Shown here: in pieces, positions 38,570 to 47,711 of the stretch
Numbering within the stretch: the first letter of the stretch is position 1
Layout of the letters: each line of letters starts with the position of its first letter
Source: Bradyrhizobium sp. CCH5-F6
GTDB taxonomy: Bacteria; Pseudomonadota; Alphaproteobacteria; Rhizobiales; Xanthobacteraceae
Reading direction: 5' to 3'
DNA length: 64,000 nt
Assembly: GCF_001556045.1 (NCBI RefSeq)
Contig: NZ_LSIC01000059.1
Coordinates: 83,990-147,989 of the forward strand
The notes under the pieces: model-generated
Told to the model about the DNA's origin: nothing
Databases searched by the model: none
The model's input: only the letters and a program-made list of their open reading frames with translations
Program-made: the position numbers and the translations under genes

Positions 38570-40147
38570 TTGCGTTTCTTGTTTGAAGATTTTTGCCTGG
38601 ACACCGAACGGCGCGAGCTGACCCGGGGCCCGGAGCTCGTCGCGATCGGGCCAAAGGTATTCGATCTGCTGCTCCATCTGGTTCGCAAGCGGGAGCAGGT
38701 GGTGACGCGTGACGATTTGCTGGCGGCCGTCTGGGACGGCAGGATCGTCTCGGAATCGACGCTGACGAGCCACGTCAACGCGGTGCGTAGGGCGATCGGG
38801 GATACCGGCAAGGAGCAGCGCCTGATCCGAACGATTTCGCGCAAAGGCATGCGCTTTGTCGGCGAGGTCCGGGAAGACGAGCCGCCCGCTCGCGCGGTGG
38901 CTGCACAGTCGAACATCGCGGTCGAACCGCCCGGGCTGGCCCTGTCGCTGCCGGATTCTCCCTCGATTGCGGTGCTTCCGTTTCGAAACCTCAGCGGCGA
39001 CACCGGGCAGGATTATTTTGCCGACGGCGTCGTGGAAGACATCATCACCGCGCTGTCGCGCATCCGCTGGCTGTTCGTGATCGCCCGCAACTCGAGCTTC
39101 ACCTACAAGGGCCGGACGGTGGACGAGAAGCAGGTCGGCCGCGAGCTTGGCGTGCGCTACGTCGTCGAAGGCAGCGTGCGTCAGTCCGAAAGCCAGGTGC
39201 GCATCACGGCACAGCTGGTGGACGCCGCAACAGGCACCCATCTCTGGGCCGAGAGATTCGAAGGAACGCTCGATGACATCTTCGAGCTGCAGGACCAGGT
39301 CGCAAACAGCATTGTCGGCGCGATCGCCTCCCAGCTCGAGCGTGCGGAGATCGAGCGCGCCCGGCGCAAGCCGACCGGCAATCTCAGCGCCTACGATCAC
39401 TATCTGCGCGCCATGCCACATTTGCACCGTGGCACGCGGGAAGCGATCGACGAGGCGTTGCCGCTGTTTCACAAGGCCATCGCGCTCGATCCCGAGTTTG
39501 CCTCGGCCCATGCCATGGCGGCCTGGTGCCATTGCTGGCGCAAGATCAACGGATGGATGACCGATCAGCCGCGGGAGTCCGCCGAGGGCATCCGGTTGGC
39601 CCGTCTGGCGATAGAGTTGGGCAAGGACGACGCTGTCGCGCTGACACGGGCCGGACACACGCTCGCGCATCTTGCCGGCGACGTGGACGGCGCCGTCGCA
39701 CTGCTCGACAAGGCGCTGTTACTCAACCCGAACCTGGCGGCGGCCTGGTTCCTGGGAGGCTTCCTCCGGGCCGAGCGCGGCGATCCCGAGGCTGCAATCG
39801 AGTTCTTGACCCGTGCCATGCGGTTCAGTCCGCTGGATCCCGAGATGTTCCGGATGCAGGCCGGCATGGCGATGTCGCATCTGTTTGCCGGACGTTTCGA
39901 CCTGGCCTTGTCCTGGGGCGAACAATCTCTCCGGCAGCTGCCAAGCTTCGTGTTCGTCGTGCTGATCATTGCCGCCTGTCATGGGCTCGCAGGACAAGTG
40001 GAGCAGGCGCGGGATGCAGCGGATCATTTACGCAAGCTCGATCCTGCGTTTCGCATCTCCAAGCTCGATGGCTGGATACCGATCCGGCGTCCGGAGCATC
40101 GCGCCAGCCTCTCGAACGGCTTGCGGCTGGCGGGCTTGCCCGAGTGA
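38570..40147 (+). CDS. CadC-type winged-helix regulator with TolB-like and TPR domains
   Basis: 525 residues. The N-terminal OmpR/CadC-type winged helix covers FLFEDFCLDTERREL to LIRTISRKGMRFVGEV (residues 1-105). A TolB/FlgO-like segment follows (PSIAVLPFRNLSGDTGQDYF; VEGSVRQSESQVRITAQLVD), then about seven TPR-like repeats up to the C-terminus. No membrane helix separates them, so this is a cytoplasmic one-component regulator of the type common in rhizobia, often annotated as adenylate-cyclase-like. I prefer the TTG at 38570 because conserved sequence begins there; a longer frame opens at 38483. Divergent from NmrA. Confidence 0.82.
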   Translation: MRFLFEDFCLDTERRELTRGPELVAIGPKVFDLLLHLVRKREQVVTRDDLLAAVWDGRIVSESTLTSHVNAVRRAIGDTGKEQRLIRTISRKGMRFVGEVREDEPPARAVAAQSNIAVEPPGLALSLPDSPSIAVLPFRNLSGDTGQDYFADGVVEDIITALSRIRWLFVIARNSSFTYKGRTVDEKQVGRELGVRYVVEGSVRQSESQVRITAQLVDAATGTHLWAERFEGTLDDIFELQDQVANSIVGAIASQLERAEIERARRKPTGNLSAYDHYLRAMPHLHRGTREAIDEALPLFHKAIALDPEFASAHAMAAWCHCWRKINGWMTDQPRESAEGIRLARLAIELGKDDAVALTRAGHTLAHLAGDVDGAVALLDKALLLNPNLAAAWFLGGFLRAERGDPEAAIEFLTRAMRFSPLDPEMFRMQAGMAMSHLFAGRFDLALSWGEQSLRQLPSFVFVVLIIAACHGLAGQVEQARDAADHLRKLDPAFRISKLDGWIPIRRPEHRASLSNGLRLAGLPE

Positions 40148-40249
40148 GAGGCACATCGATGTCCCGCGACCATGCCTTGCCGTCCGCCGGCAGATAGGCC
40201 ACCATCGCCACTGCGCACCACCAACAAAACCAAGAGCGCGAGGAAACGC

Positions 40250-41470
40250 ATGAGCAGGCCGTCAAGCTTCGACTATGGCTGGGTCGTCGTCGCCGCGGGA
40301 GCGCTGATGACCTGTGTCGGATTCGGCACGATGCTGTCGCTTGCGGTGTTCCTGCAGCCGATCTCGGAAGCGATGGGCTGGTCGCGCGCCGGGGTGTCGG
40401 CGGCGGCGACGCTGGATTTTCTCTGCATGGGCCTCGCCGCGTTCTTCTGGGGCACGCTGTCCGACCGGTTCGGCACCCGCATCGTGGTGCTCTCGGGAAG
40501 CCTGCTGCTCGGGCTCGGCCTCGTCACGGCGAGCCAGGCGGCAACCCTGTGGCAATTCCAGCTTTGCTTCGGCGTGCTGATCGGCGTCGCCGCCGGCAGC
40601 TTCTACGCGCCGATGATGGCGCTCGCGAGCGCCTGGATCGAGAAGAACCGCAGCCTCGCGGTGGCGCTGGTTTCCGCCGGCATGGGCGTGTCGCCGGTGA
40701 CGGTCGCGCCGACCGCGAGCTGGCTGATCACGGCCTATGACTGGCGCACCGCGATGCTGGTGATCGGCTGTGCGGCCTGGGCGCTGCTGATCCCGGCCTG
40801 CTTCCTGGTGCGCCCGGCTCCGGCAGCGGCAGGCAACACGAATGCAGACGCCGCTCCGGACGTGGAGCTGACCGCGGCGCAGGCGCTGCGGACGCCGCAA
40901 TTCATCGCGCTCGCAGCGGCGCATTTCGCCTGCTGCGCCGCGCATTCCGGCCCGATCTTCCACATGGTGTCCTACGCGATGGTCTGCGGCATCGCCCCGC
41001 TCACGGCGGTGACGGTCTACAGCGTGGCCGGCGTCTCCGGCCTCGGCGGTCGCCTGCTGCTGGGGGCGCTGGCCGACCGCATCGGCGCGAAGCCCGTGCT
41101 GGTCGGCGGCCTGTTCGTTCAGGCGATGTGCATCGCGACCTATCTCGCGGTGGCGCAGCTCGGCGAGTTCTACGCGCTCTCGGTGGTGTTCGGCCTCGCC
41201 TATGGCGGCGTGATGCCGCTCTATGCGGTGCTGGTCCGCGAGTTCTTCGGCGCGCGCATCATGGGCACGGTGTTCGGCGCGGTCTCGGCCTTCGCCAGCC
41301 TCGGCATGGCGCTCGGGCCCTGGGCCGGCGGGCTCGTGTTCGACAATTTCCAGCGCTACACGTGGCTGCACGCCGGGTCCTTCGCGATCGGGCTCGCCGC
41401 CGTCGCGGTGGCGCTGAGCTTCCCGACCAGACGCCGGCCATCGCTCGATCTCGGCCGCGCCGCGGCCTGA
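40250..41470 (+). CDS. MFS transporter (oxalate/formate antiporter-like)
   Basis: 406 residues with twelve hydrophobic segments. The first cytoplasmic loop motif reads GTLSDRFGTRIVVL, and FDYGWVVVAAGALMTCVGFG is the first helix. The overall pattern suits the OFA or monocarboxylate group. Substrate unknown. GCGAGGAAA precedes the ATG at 40250. The upstream winged-helix/TPR gene ends 102 bases before, on the same strand. Confidence 0.88.
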   Translation: MSRPSSFDYGWVVVAAGALMTCVGFGTMLSLAVFLQPISEAMGWSRAGVSAAATLDFLCMGLAAFFWGTLSDRFGTRIVVLSGSLLLGLGLVTASQAATLWQFQLCFGVLIGVAAGSFYAPMMALASAWIEKNRSLAVALVSAGMGVSPVTVAPTASWLITAYDWRTAMLVIGCAAWALLIPACFLVRPAPAAAGNTNADAAPDVELTAAQALRTPQFIALAAAHFACCAAHSGPIFHMVSYAMVCGIAPLTAVTVYSVAGVSGLGGRLLLGALADRIGAKPVLVGGLFVQAMCIATYLAVAQLGEFYALSVVFGLAYGGVMPLYAVLVREFFGARIMGTVFGAVSAFASLGMALGPWAGGLVFDNFQRYTWLHAGSFAIGLAAVAVALSFPTRRRPSLDLGRAAA

Positions 41471-41506
41471 CAGCGGAATAATGCGCCCTGCGCCTTCGTA
41501 TTCGAA

Positions 41507-42640
41507 CTAAAACGGCCGGAGATTTGGGAACACGCCGCGATCGATTGTGGCGAGCAAGACCGCCATGGCGCTCATCAGGCCCAGGCCCAGGAGAGTGAGC
41601 AGCGTCTGCGATGCAAGGCTGTTCCAGCCCTCGCCGAGGACCGCATGGGCAGCGAAGGACAGCAGAACACTGGCGCAATAGACCGCGAGCGAATATTCGC
41701 CGCATCGTATCAGCGGGCGCAATGCCGTGGCTTTCAAGATGCTGGCATTGCTTGGAAGAACGCGCCAACAGAGCAGTGCAAGCGCAGCAAAATGCAACAA
41801 TCGCAAGACGTCGAGATTGGTCTTGTCGATCGGATAGATCAGCCGCGACAGCCATCCCGGCACGTGGTCTTCAATGGCATGGATTTGCCAGCCCAGGGTG
41901 ATCACGAACGAGAACAGCACGTAGCTCGCCGCCAGAACAGCAAGGGCCCGCGACCTGAGAATGGCCAGTTGCCAATCGCCGCGGTTCGTCCCCCACCAGA
42001 TGCCGATCACGAACAGCAACTGCCAGTTCAGCGGATTGAAATAGTGCTGCCCCCGTGGATAGGCCGGGATGTACCAGTCGAACAGATGGGCGAGAACATA
42101 GAGAGCGACGGATCCGGTCAGGGCCAGCGGCCAGGCGCCTATCGTCAACGGCAGGATGAAGATGAGCGCGAAGTGGAGGATGACCATCAACAGCAGAGGG
42201 TCCAGATTGACCGGCGAATACCGCAGCAGCCCCGCCTGAAGCAGCGTTTCAGCGGGCTTCTGCATCAGGATGGCCAGGTTGGCGTGGTCGAACATGTCGG
42301 GCTGCCATATCGCGATGAAGGACACCTCCGCCAGCAACAGGGCGACAGTCAGAATTTGCGCGATGTAGATCTCGACCGAACGCCGCAACATGCGCAGCCC
42401 CGCCGCCGCTGGGCCGGACCGGCGCAAGAGGTCGCCGTATACGATGCCCGACGCAAGACCCGACAGGAATACGAGGATCTCCGCGGCATCGCTGAAGCCG
42501 AAATTCTTGGGCGTGAACCTGTTCAGATAGTTTTCCGGGATGTGATTGATGAAGATCCACCATAGCGAGAGGCCCCGAAACAGGTCGATCCGAAGATCGC
42601 GCTCCTTCAGGGGTGGCGGTATGGTCGCAATCCACTTCAC
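41507..42640 (-). CDS. opgC: OpgC-type acyltransferase membrane protein
   Basis: 377 residues with about ten membrane helices. ERDLRIDLFRGLSLWWIFINH is the characteristic OpgC N-terminus, and FSDAAEILVFLSGLASGIVYG follows. OpgC adds succinyl groups to osmoregulated periplasmic glucans. No opgGH genes are in the window. It converges with the MFS gene and lies downstream of the Spy-like gene on the same strand. Confidence 0.88.
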   Translation of the reverse strand: MKWIATIPPPLKERDLRIDLFRGLSLWWIFINHIPENYLNRFTPKNFGFSDAAEILVFLSGLASGIVYGDLLRRSGPAAAGLRMLRRSVEIYIAQILTVALLLAEVSFIAIWQPDMFDHANLAILMQKPAETLLQAGLLRYSPVNLDPLLLMVILHFALIFILPLTIGAWPLALTGSVALYVLAHLFDWYIPAYPRGQHYFNPLNWQLLFVIGIWWGTNRGDWQLAILRSRALAVLAASYVLFSFVITLGWQIHAIEDHVPGWLSRLIYPIDKTNLDVLRLLHFAALALLCWRVLPSNASILKATALRPLIRCGEYSLAVYCASVLLSFAAHAVLGEGWNSLASQTLLTLLGLGLMSAMAVLLATIDRGVFPNLRPF

Positions 42641-42804
42641 TCCCGCGCGCTGCCTCTCGTGACTAAAGCGTTCTGCCGGATCGGCGAGTCGATGCCGCCG
42701 CTGTCTCGTTCACGACGAACGACCAGCGAGAGTACATTGCCACGCAACCAGGGTCCAGAAAGCTCGTCGCCGCCATCGTCGCCGTTCTCGAGACACAGCA
42801 GGGA

Positions 42805-43449
42805 TCATCTTCGGCCATGCATCGGCATGCCGCCCATCCGGCCTCTCTGCAACATCGACATCATGCCCATGTTGGGCGCCAGCAGATCGTCAGCGACCTT
42901 CCTCTGGTCGTCGGAAAAGCTGCCGGCGAGATCGACGAGCGCAGATTTCATCGCGCGTGTGGCTTCGAGCCGGGCCGACAACCATTTCTCCTGCCAGGTC
43001 ACGCGATCCAGCAAGGTTTCTGATCCGGAGCCGGCCATCGACCCGCGGAGCTCCCCGAGAGCCTTGGCATTCGCGCGCAGCGCGGCGGCGAACGCATTCC
43101 AGGCGGACGATTGAGCGTCGGTGATCTTGAGCTCGGCCCGAAGAAACGCGATCCGTCCTTCGACATGATCGATCGTTTCCATTCCGCTCATGCAGTCGCC
43201 GCCGGACTGACGCATCATGCCCTTCATGGGCATGTGCATGTTGCCGTCCATCATGTTCATCATGCGGCCGCCCATCTTGCCGTGAGAGGGGCCGGTGTCG
43301 CGCGGCGTCTCGGAAGGCGTGGACGGTCTGGTCGCCTGTGTCTCTGTCTGGTCCGGATGATGGCCCTGGTGCTCGGCAGGCGATTGCGCGAAGGCGGATG
43401 TGCCGAGGAACGTGAGCAGCAGGGTCGCCGCAAGCATGGGATGTCTCAT
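42805..43449 (-). CDS. Spy/CpxP-family periplasmic protein (LTxxQ-like)
   Basis: 214 residues. A signal peptide (MLAATLLLTFLGTSAFA) precedes a Met/His-rich region (HGKMGGRMMNMMDGNMHMPM) suggestive of metal binding. A helical Spy/CpxP-like core has a diverged LTxxQ motif (KITDAQSSAWNAFAAAL). The tail is again Met/His-rich (NMGMMSML, GGMPMHGRR). The family acts in periplasmic chaperoning or copper and zinc stress response. GGGAGAG precedes the ATG at 43449. Confidence 0.8.
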   Translation of the reverse strand: MRHPMLAATLLLTFLGTSAFAQSPAEHQGHHPDQTETQATRPSTPSETPRDTGPSHGKMGGRMMNMMDGNMHMPMKGMMRQSGGDCMSGMETIDHVEGRIAFLRAELKITDAQSSAWNAFAAALRANAKALGELRGSMAGSGSETLLDRVTWQEKWLSARLEATRAMKSALVDLAGSFSDDQRKVADDLLAPNMGMMSMLQRGRMGGMPMHGRR

Positions 43450-43559
43450 CGTGTCTCTCCCGACGTTTGGCGTTCGCTGCGATTGTGGGGATCGTCCGCC
43501 GAACTCGACTTGACCCATGTCAAGGGAACCGCCGCGGCTGGCCTCTTGGTGGGCCTGAG

Positions 43560-43705
43560 CGAGCGCCTCGTCCTCGAGACGACCGCCTTTCGGTCTCCTC
43601 AAGATGAGGTTGAGCGGCATCCTTGCTTGTGGACATTGCGGTCACGCACTCGGTCCTCATCCTGAGGGCCCGCCAAAGGGGGGCGTCTCGAAGGATGGCC
43701 GCAGG
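43560..43705. repeat. CTCATCCTGAGG-type dispersed repeat
   Basis: The left part holds CTCGTCCTCGAGACGACCGC and CTCCTCAAGATGAGG. The right part reads GTCCTCATCCTGAGGGCCCG and GTCTCGAAGGATGGCC. Repeated CTCAT/ATGAG palindromic pieces make it a compound inverted-repeat element. Confidence 0.6.
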
Positions 43706-43764
43706 GAAGCTCTCAAATGCGATGGTCCCTCGCCTGCGGGGATCCGCGACGGGACAATACCCGA

Positions 43765-43822
43765 GAGGGGAGAACCCTCACCCGCGCCTCCGGCACGACC
43801 TCTCCCGCAACCGGGAGAGGTC
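43765..43822. repeat. CTCTCCC-type dispersed intergenic repeat, copy B (short)
   Basis: AGAGGGGAGAACCCTCACCC then CTCTCCCGCAACCGGGAGAG. This copy keeps only the right hairpin in full. Confidence 0.65.
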
Positions 43823-43899
43823 GACGGAGAAAGCCGCGCGCCCCTTACATTGGGATATCCCTGAAGACGCGTAGAAAGGTCTCCGAGGGAGCACGGACA

Positions 43900-46113
43900 T
43901 CACGCCACCAGCGCGGCGTCCTCGCTGCCGTCGATGCCGCGCTGTGCGGCGAGCAGGCTGACGATCTCTGCATTCGGCCGGGCCTTGCTGAACAGAAAGC
44001 CCTGGCCCTCATGGCAGCCTTCGGCGCGAAGGCAGCTCAGCTCGGCTTCGGTCTCGACGCCTTCGGCGGTGATGGTGACGCCGAGGCCCTTGCCGAGGCT
44101 GACGATGGAGCGGATGATCGCCTGGGCCTCGCGATTGGCGCCGAGATCGCGCACGAAGGACTGGTCGATCTTGATCTTGTCGAAGGGGAAGCTGCGCAAA
44201 TAGCTGAGGCTGGAATAGCCGGTGCCGAAATCGTCCATCGAGATGCGCACCCCGAGCGCGCGCAGCGCGTGCAGCGTCGCCAGCACCTGCGCGCTCTTCT
44301 CCAGCAGCAGCGTCTCGGTGATCTCGAGTTCGAGCCGGCGCGGCGGCAGGCCGGAATGCTTCAACGCATCGGTCACCATCGAGAGCAGGTTGCCGCTGCG
44401 GAACTGGAGCGGCGAGAGGTTGACGGCGACGCGGACGTCGTCGGGCCAGCTTGCGGCATCCAGGCACGCCCGGCGCAGCATCAAGCCCCCGAGCGGGTTG
44501 ATGAGACCGGTGTCCTCGGCGACCGGAATGAACTCGGCCGGCGAGACCATGCCGCGCTCGGCATGCGGCCAGCGCACCAGCGCCTCGAAGCCGGTGATGC
44601 GGCCGCTCTGGAGGTCGATCAGCGGCTGGTAATAGGGGCGAAGCACGTCGCTCTGGATCGCGTCGCGCAGCTCGACCTCGATCTTGCGGCGGCTCTGCGC
44701 CTTCGCGTCGAGCGCGGCCTCGAAGAAGGCGAAGGTGCCGCGCGCATCCAGCTTGGCACGCGACAGCGCCATGTCGGCGCTCTTGAGCAGCTTCTCGGAA
44801 TCATCGCCATCGCCCGGAGCCATCGCGATGCCGATCGAGGCGCCGATCACCACGGAATGGCCGTCGAGCAGATAGGGATCGGCGATGGCCTCCAGCAGGC
44901 GCTTGGCCAGCATGACCGCGTCCTCGGGGCGCGCCAGCCCGCTTTGCACGATCGCGAACTCATCGGAATTGAGCCGCGCCAGCGCATCCTCCTCGCGCAA
45001 GGTGGAGCGCAGCCGCTTGGCGACGCCGCGCAGGAGCTTGTCGCCGACCGCATGCCCGAGCGTGTCGTTGACCGCCTTGAAATTGTCGAGTCCCAAAATC
45101 AGGAGCGCGACCTTCTCGGTGCTGCGCCGCGTGTGCAGCAGCATCTCGTCCATCTCCTGCCGCAGCAGGCTGCGATTGGGCAGGCCGGTCAGGGCGTCAT
45201 GCTGGGCCATGAAGGCAAGCCGCGCCTCGGCCCGCTTGCGTTCGGTGATGTCCATCAGCGCGAGCAGCACCGCGGGGCGATCGGCATAGGTCAGTTCGCG
45301 GGAATAGATCGCAAGGTCGATCAGCGCGCCGTCGGCCTTGACGTGCTTCCAGGTGCGGCCGGCCTGTTCCTCGCTGGTGCGATCCGCGGTCCAGGGCGGC
45401 TCGCTGTCGAAGGCCTGCAAGGAGCGGATCTTCAGTTTCTCGAACTCGGCCCGGCTGTAGCCGTAGTGCGCGAGAGCGGCATCGTTCACGCCGAGGATAC
45501 GCTCGTCGTCCAGCGCACAGACGATCATGGGGACGGGATTGCCGTCGAACAGCAGCCGGAACGAGGCCTCGCGCTGCTTCAGCTCGGTGATGTCCACGCG
45601 CAGGCCGACGACACCGCCGTCGTCGGTGAGCCGCTCGTCGATCAGGATGACGCGACCGTCCGCCAGCTTCTGCTCGTGGCGCGCGCCGGGCTGATAGAGC
45701 TTTTGCAGGCGCTCGGCGATCCACTCGTCCTCGTTGCCGACGGCCTCGGGATAGTCGCCGCGGGCGACGCCGATGCGCAGCGTGTCCTCGAGGCGCGCAC
45801 CTTCCTCGAACAGATCGGCGGTCTTGCTGTAGATCTCGGCGTATTTCTTGTTCCAGAGCACGTAGCGGCCTTCGGAATCGAGAAACACGATGCCCTGGGG
45901 CAGGATATCGATGGCCTGGCGCAGGCGCTCATGGGATTTGCGCGCTTCCGCGATCGCAGCCTCCGCCTCGGCGCGGCTGCGCAGGACTTCGTCGCGCTCG
46001 GAGCGGGCACGCGGCGCGCGCGCGAAACGCGGCTTGCGCGCCTTCCGGCCGGCGCGGGCAAGCACGCTTTGCTTTCGCCTTCTTGCTTTTCGAGACCCCA
46101 AACTCAACTTCAC
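43900..46113 (-). CDS. PAS-PAS-GGDEF-EAL protein (degenerate GGDEF)
   Basis: 737 residues from a GTG at 46113; the open frame continues further upstream but the extra part is not protein-like. Two PAS domains lie at about 60-300, the GGDEF domain at 315-475 and the EAL domain at 490-735. The GGDEF site is NSDEF, and the upstream metal-binding Asp is a Gly (LILGLDNFKAVND), so cyclase activity is probably lost. The EAL domain is intact: GFEALVRWPH, NLSPLQF, LEITETLLL, DDFGTGYSSLSYL, KIDQSFVRDL. It is therefore expected to be a c-di-GMP phosphodiesterase controlled by the PAS domains and perhaps GTP. It has no membrane helix. Confidence 0.9.
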   Translation of the reverse strand: MKLSLGSRKARRRKQSVLARAGRKARKPRFARAPRARSERDEVLRSRAEAEAAIAEARKSHERLRQAIDILPQGIVFLDSEGRYVLWNKKYAEIYSKTADLFEEGARLEDTLRIGVARGDYPEAVGNEDEWIAERLQKLYQPGARHEQKLADGRVILIDERLTDDGGVVGLRVDITELKQREASFRLLFDGNPVPMIVCALDDERILGVNDAALAHYGYSRAEFEKLKIRSLQAFDSEPPWTADRTSEEQAGRTWKHVKADGALIDLAIYSRELTYADRPAVLLALMDITERKRAEARLAFMAQHDALTGLPNRSLLRQEMDEMLLHTRRSTEKVALLILGLDNFKAVNDTLGHAVGDKLLRGVAKRLRSTLREEDALARLNSDEFAIVQSGLARPEDAVMLAKRLLEAIADPYLLDGHSVVIGASIGIAMAPGDGDDSEKLLKSADMALSRAKLDARGTFAFFEAALDAKAQSRRKIEVELRDAIQSDVLRPYYQPLIDLQSGRITGFEALVRWPHAERGMVSPAEFIPVAEDTGLINPLGGLMLRRACLDAASWPDDVRVAVNLSPLQFRSGNLLSMVTDALKHSGLPPRRLELEITETLLLEKSAQVLATLHALRALGVRISMDDFGTGYSSLSYLRSFPFDKIKIDQSFVRDLGANREAQAIIRSIVSLGKGLGVTITAEGVETEAELSCLRAEGCHEGQGFLFSKARPNAEIVSLLAAQRGIDGSEDAALVA

Positions 46114-46152
46114 ACGTCCCGGTCGCGCATTGCGGCCGCAGTCTTGGGGCAA

Positions 46153-46308
46153 GTGTCTGAAAAAAAAGTAATCTTGCCCGGCCGCGGTCCGCGCGAGGCG
46201 GACCTTGCTGCCTATTTGCGCGCCGCGGCCGCGGCGTCGGATGCCGTCAGACAGAGTCCAGTGCCGCAATCGATGATCGATCTGACGCAAAATTGCGCGC
46301 GCGCTTGA
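46153..46308 (+). CDS. Possible small protein of 51 residues
   Basis: A GTG at 46153 with TGGGGCAA just upstream opens a frame reading SEKKVILPGRGPREADLAAY, then an alanine-rich helix, and ending in LTQNCARA. It lies in the 405-base gap between the divergent PAS-GGDEF-EAL and mepA genes, where no other gene fits. Codon third positions are mixed. I do not recognise it. Confidence 0.35.
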   Translation: MSEKKVILPGRGPREADLAAYLRAAAAASDAVRQSPVPQSMIDLTQNCARA

Positions 46309-46518
46309 ATCAGTTCCGAAATCGCGCGCGATTGCATGCGAGCCGAAGATATTCCTCGCGCTGCGCACGAATTTTGGTCAATGCAGGATACGGTTATTGC
46401 ACCGTTAAAAGCGGCAGCTCGAGGCGCGATCCGGGCGAGCTCGTACGCGGTGCGCCTCTAGCCGGCACAAAGTCTCGTTCTTAACCCTGATGCAGCATTG
46501 GGCTATAAGGACGTCAGC

Positions 46519-47463
46519 ATGAGTCGCCGCCCCATCATCCTCCTCCTGCTCTCGTTCGCTTGCCTCGTCGCCGGCGGCGCGCTGGCCCAGGACAAGGGCA
46601 GCGTCAACCCCAAGCCGCTGCCGTCGCTGGCCAATCCGAACGATCCCGACCTCGCCGCCAAGGAACTGTTCGCGCGAAAGCTGCTGCCGTCGAAGGGGCC
46701 GGCCCATGTCATCGGCTCCTACACCAGGGGCTGCATCGGCGGCGCGGAGCAGATTCCGATCAACGGCGACCACTGGCAGGTGATGCGGCTGTCGCGCAAC
46801 CGCAGCTACGGTCACCCCGACATGATCGCGCTGATCAAGCGGCTCGCGGCGAGGGCCCACAAGAACGCGGGATGGCCGGGCATCCTGGTCGGCGACATCG
46901 CCCAGCCGCGCGGCGGGCCGGCACTATCAGGCCATGCCAGCCACCAGATCGGCCTGGATGCCGACATCTGGTTGACGCCGATGCCGGACCGCCGGCTCTC
47001 GCGCGAGGAGCGCGAGGACATGTCGGCGGTGATGATGGTGCGCCAGGACCGGCTCGACGTCGACCCCAGGGTGTTCACCCCTAGCCATGTGCTGGTGCTG
47101 CGCGATGCGGCGCGGGAGCCGGCGGTGCAGCGCATCTTCGTCAACGCCGCGATCAAGAAGGCGTTGTGCCGCGAGGCCAAGGGCGACCGCGCATGGCTGT
47201 CGAAGATCCGGCCCTGGTGGGGGCACGACTACCATTTCCACATCCGCATGCACTGCCCGGCAGGCGCCGGCGAATGCGAGGGCCAGCCGTCACAGGCCGA
47301 GGACGAAGGCTGCAAACCCGCCGACCTCGCCTACTGGTTCTCCGACGCCGTGCTGCACCCCAAGCCGCCGCCGGAGCCACCGAAACCGAAGCCGCCGATG
47401 ACGCTGGCGCAGATGCCGGCGGCCTGCAAGGCGGTGCTGCACGCGGCGGACGCGAAGCCGTAG
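46519..47463 (+). CDS. mepA: Penicillin-insensitive murein endopeptidase
   Basis: 314 residues. Signal peptide (ILLLLSFACLVAGGALA), then the LAS-type metallopeptidase core: GGPALSGHASHQIGLDADIW carries the first Zn ligands and WWGHDYHFHIRM the last. MepA cleaves D-Ala-mDAP crosslinks in peptidoglycan in the periplasm. Several cysteines (RGCIGG, ALCREA, HCPAGAGEC) suit periplasmic disulfides. The ATG at 46519 is used; the frame opens slightly upstream at 46498. Confidence 0.93.
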   Translation: MSRRPIILLLLSFACLVAGGALAQDKGSVNPKPLPSLANPNDPDLAAKELFARKLLPSKGPAHVIGSYTRGCIGGAEQIPINGDHWQVMRLSRNRSYGHPDMIALIKRLAARAHKNAGWPGILVGDIAQPRGGPALSGHASHQIGLDADIWLTPMPDRRLSREEREDMSAVMMVRQDRLDVDPRVFTPSHVLVLRDAAREPAVQRIFVNAAIKKALCREAKGDRAWLSKIRPWWGHDYHFHIRMHCPAGAGECEGQPSQAEDEGCKPADLAYWFSDAVLHPKPPPEPPKPKPPMTLAQMPAACKAVLHAADAKP

Positions 47464-47711
47464 CTTATCTGGCGCCCTACTCCCGCAGTCGCGCCCCCAG
47501 GCGGGCGCCGATCCGGGGACGACGGAGGTGATTGAGGCGCCGCCCTTTGACCTCCGGCGCCAGCCTGCTATCTTCGCAGTTGCGATATCCCTGCCGGTCG
47601 TAAGCCGTCGCAAGGCCACGTGGAACAGCGCTTCCGCCCGTCGCACCACACTCACCCAACGCCAGATTTGCGCGCGCGTCCTGCGCGCGCGACCTCGCAC
47701 GGAGCGCACCC

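Larger units (their letters stand above)
43450..43899. other. Gene-free gap with two repeat types
   Basis: 450 bases holding two different dispersed repeats (43560-43705 and 43765-43822) between two minus-strand genes. I see no gene here. The promoter of the Spy-like gene should lie in its first 100 bases. Confidence 0.6.

Noticed and set aside
43717..46308. An 863-codon open frame antisense to the PAS-GGDEF-EAL gene
   Set aside because: A shadow of the real gene with low-complexity composition. Only its last 51 codons, outside the real gene, are kept as a possible small protein.
46114..46368. N-terminal extension of the PAS-GGDEF-EAL protein to an ATG at 46368
   Set aside because: The extra 85 residues are Arg-rich and low in hydrophobic pattern, typical of out-of-gene sequence. 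GTG 46113 gives a normal protein.
47464..47711. Molybdenum-cofactor riboswitch or ModE operator upstream of modABC
   Set aside because: No ATCGN-type inverted repeat or Moco-riboswitch-like stem pattern that I could recognise in this gap.
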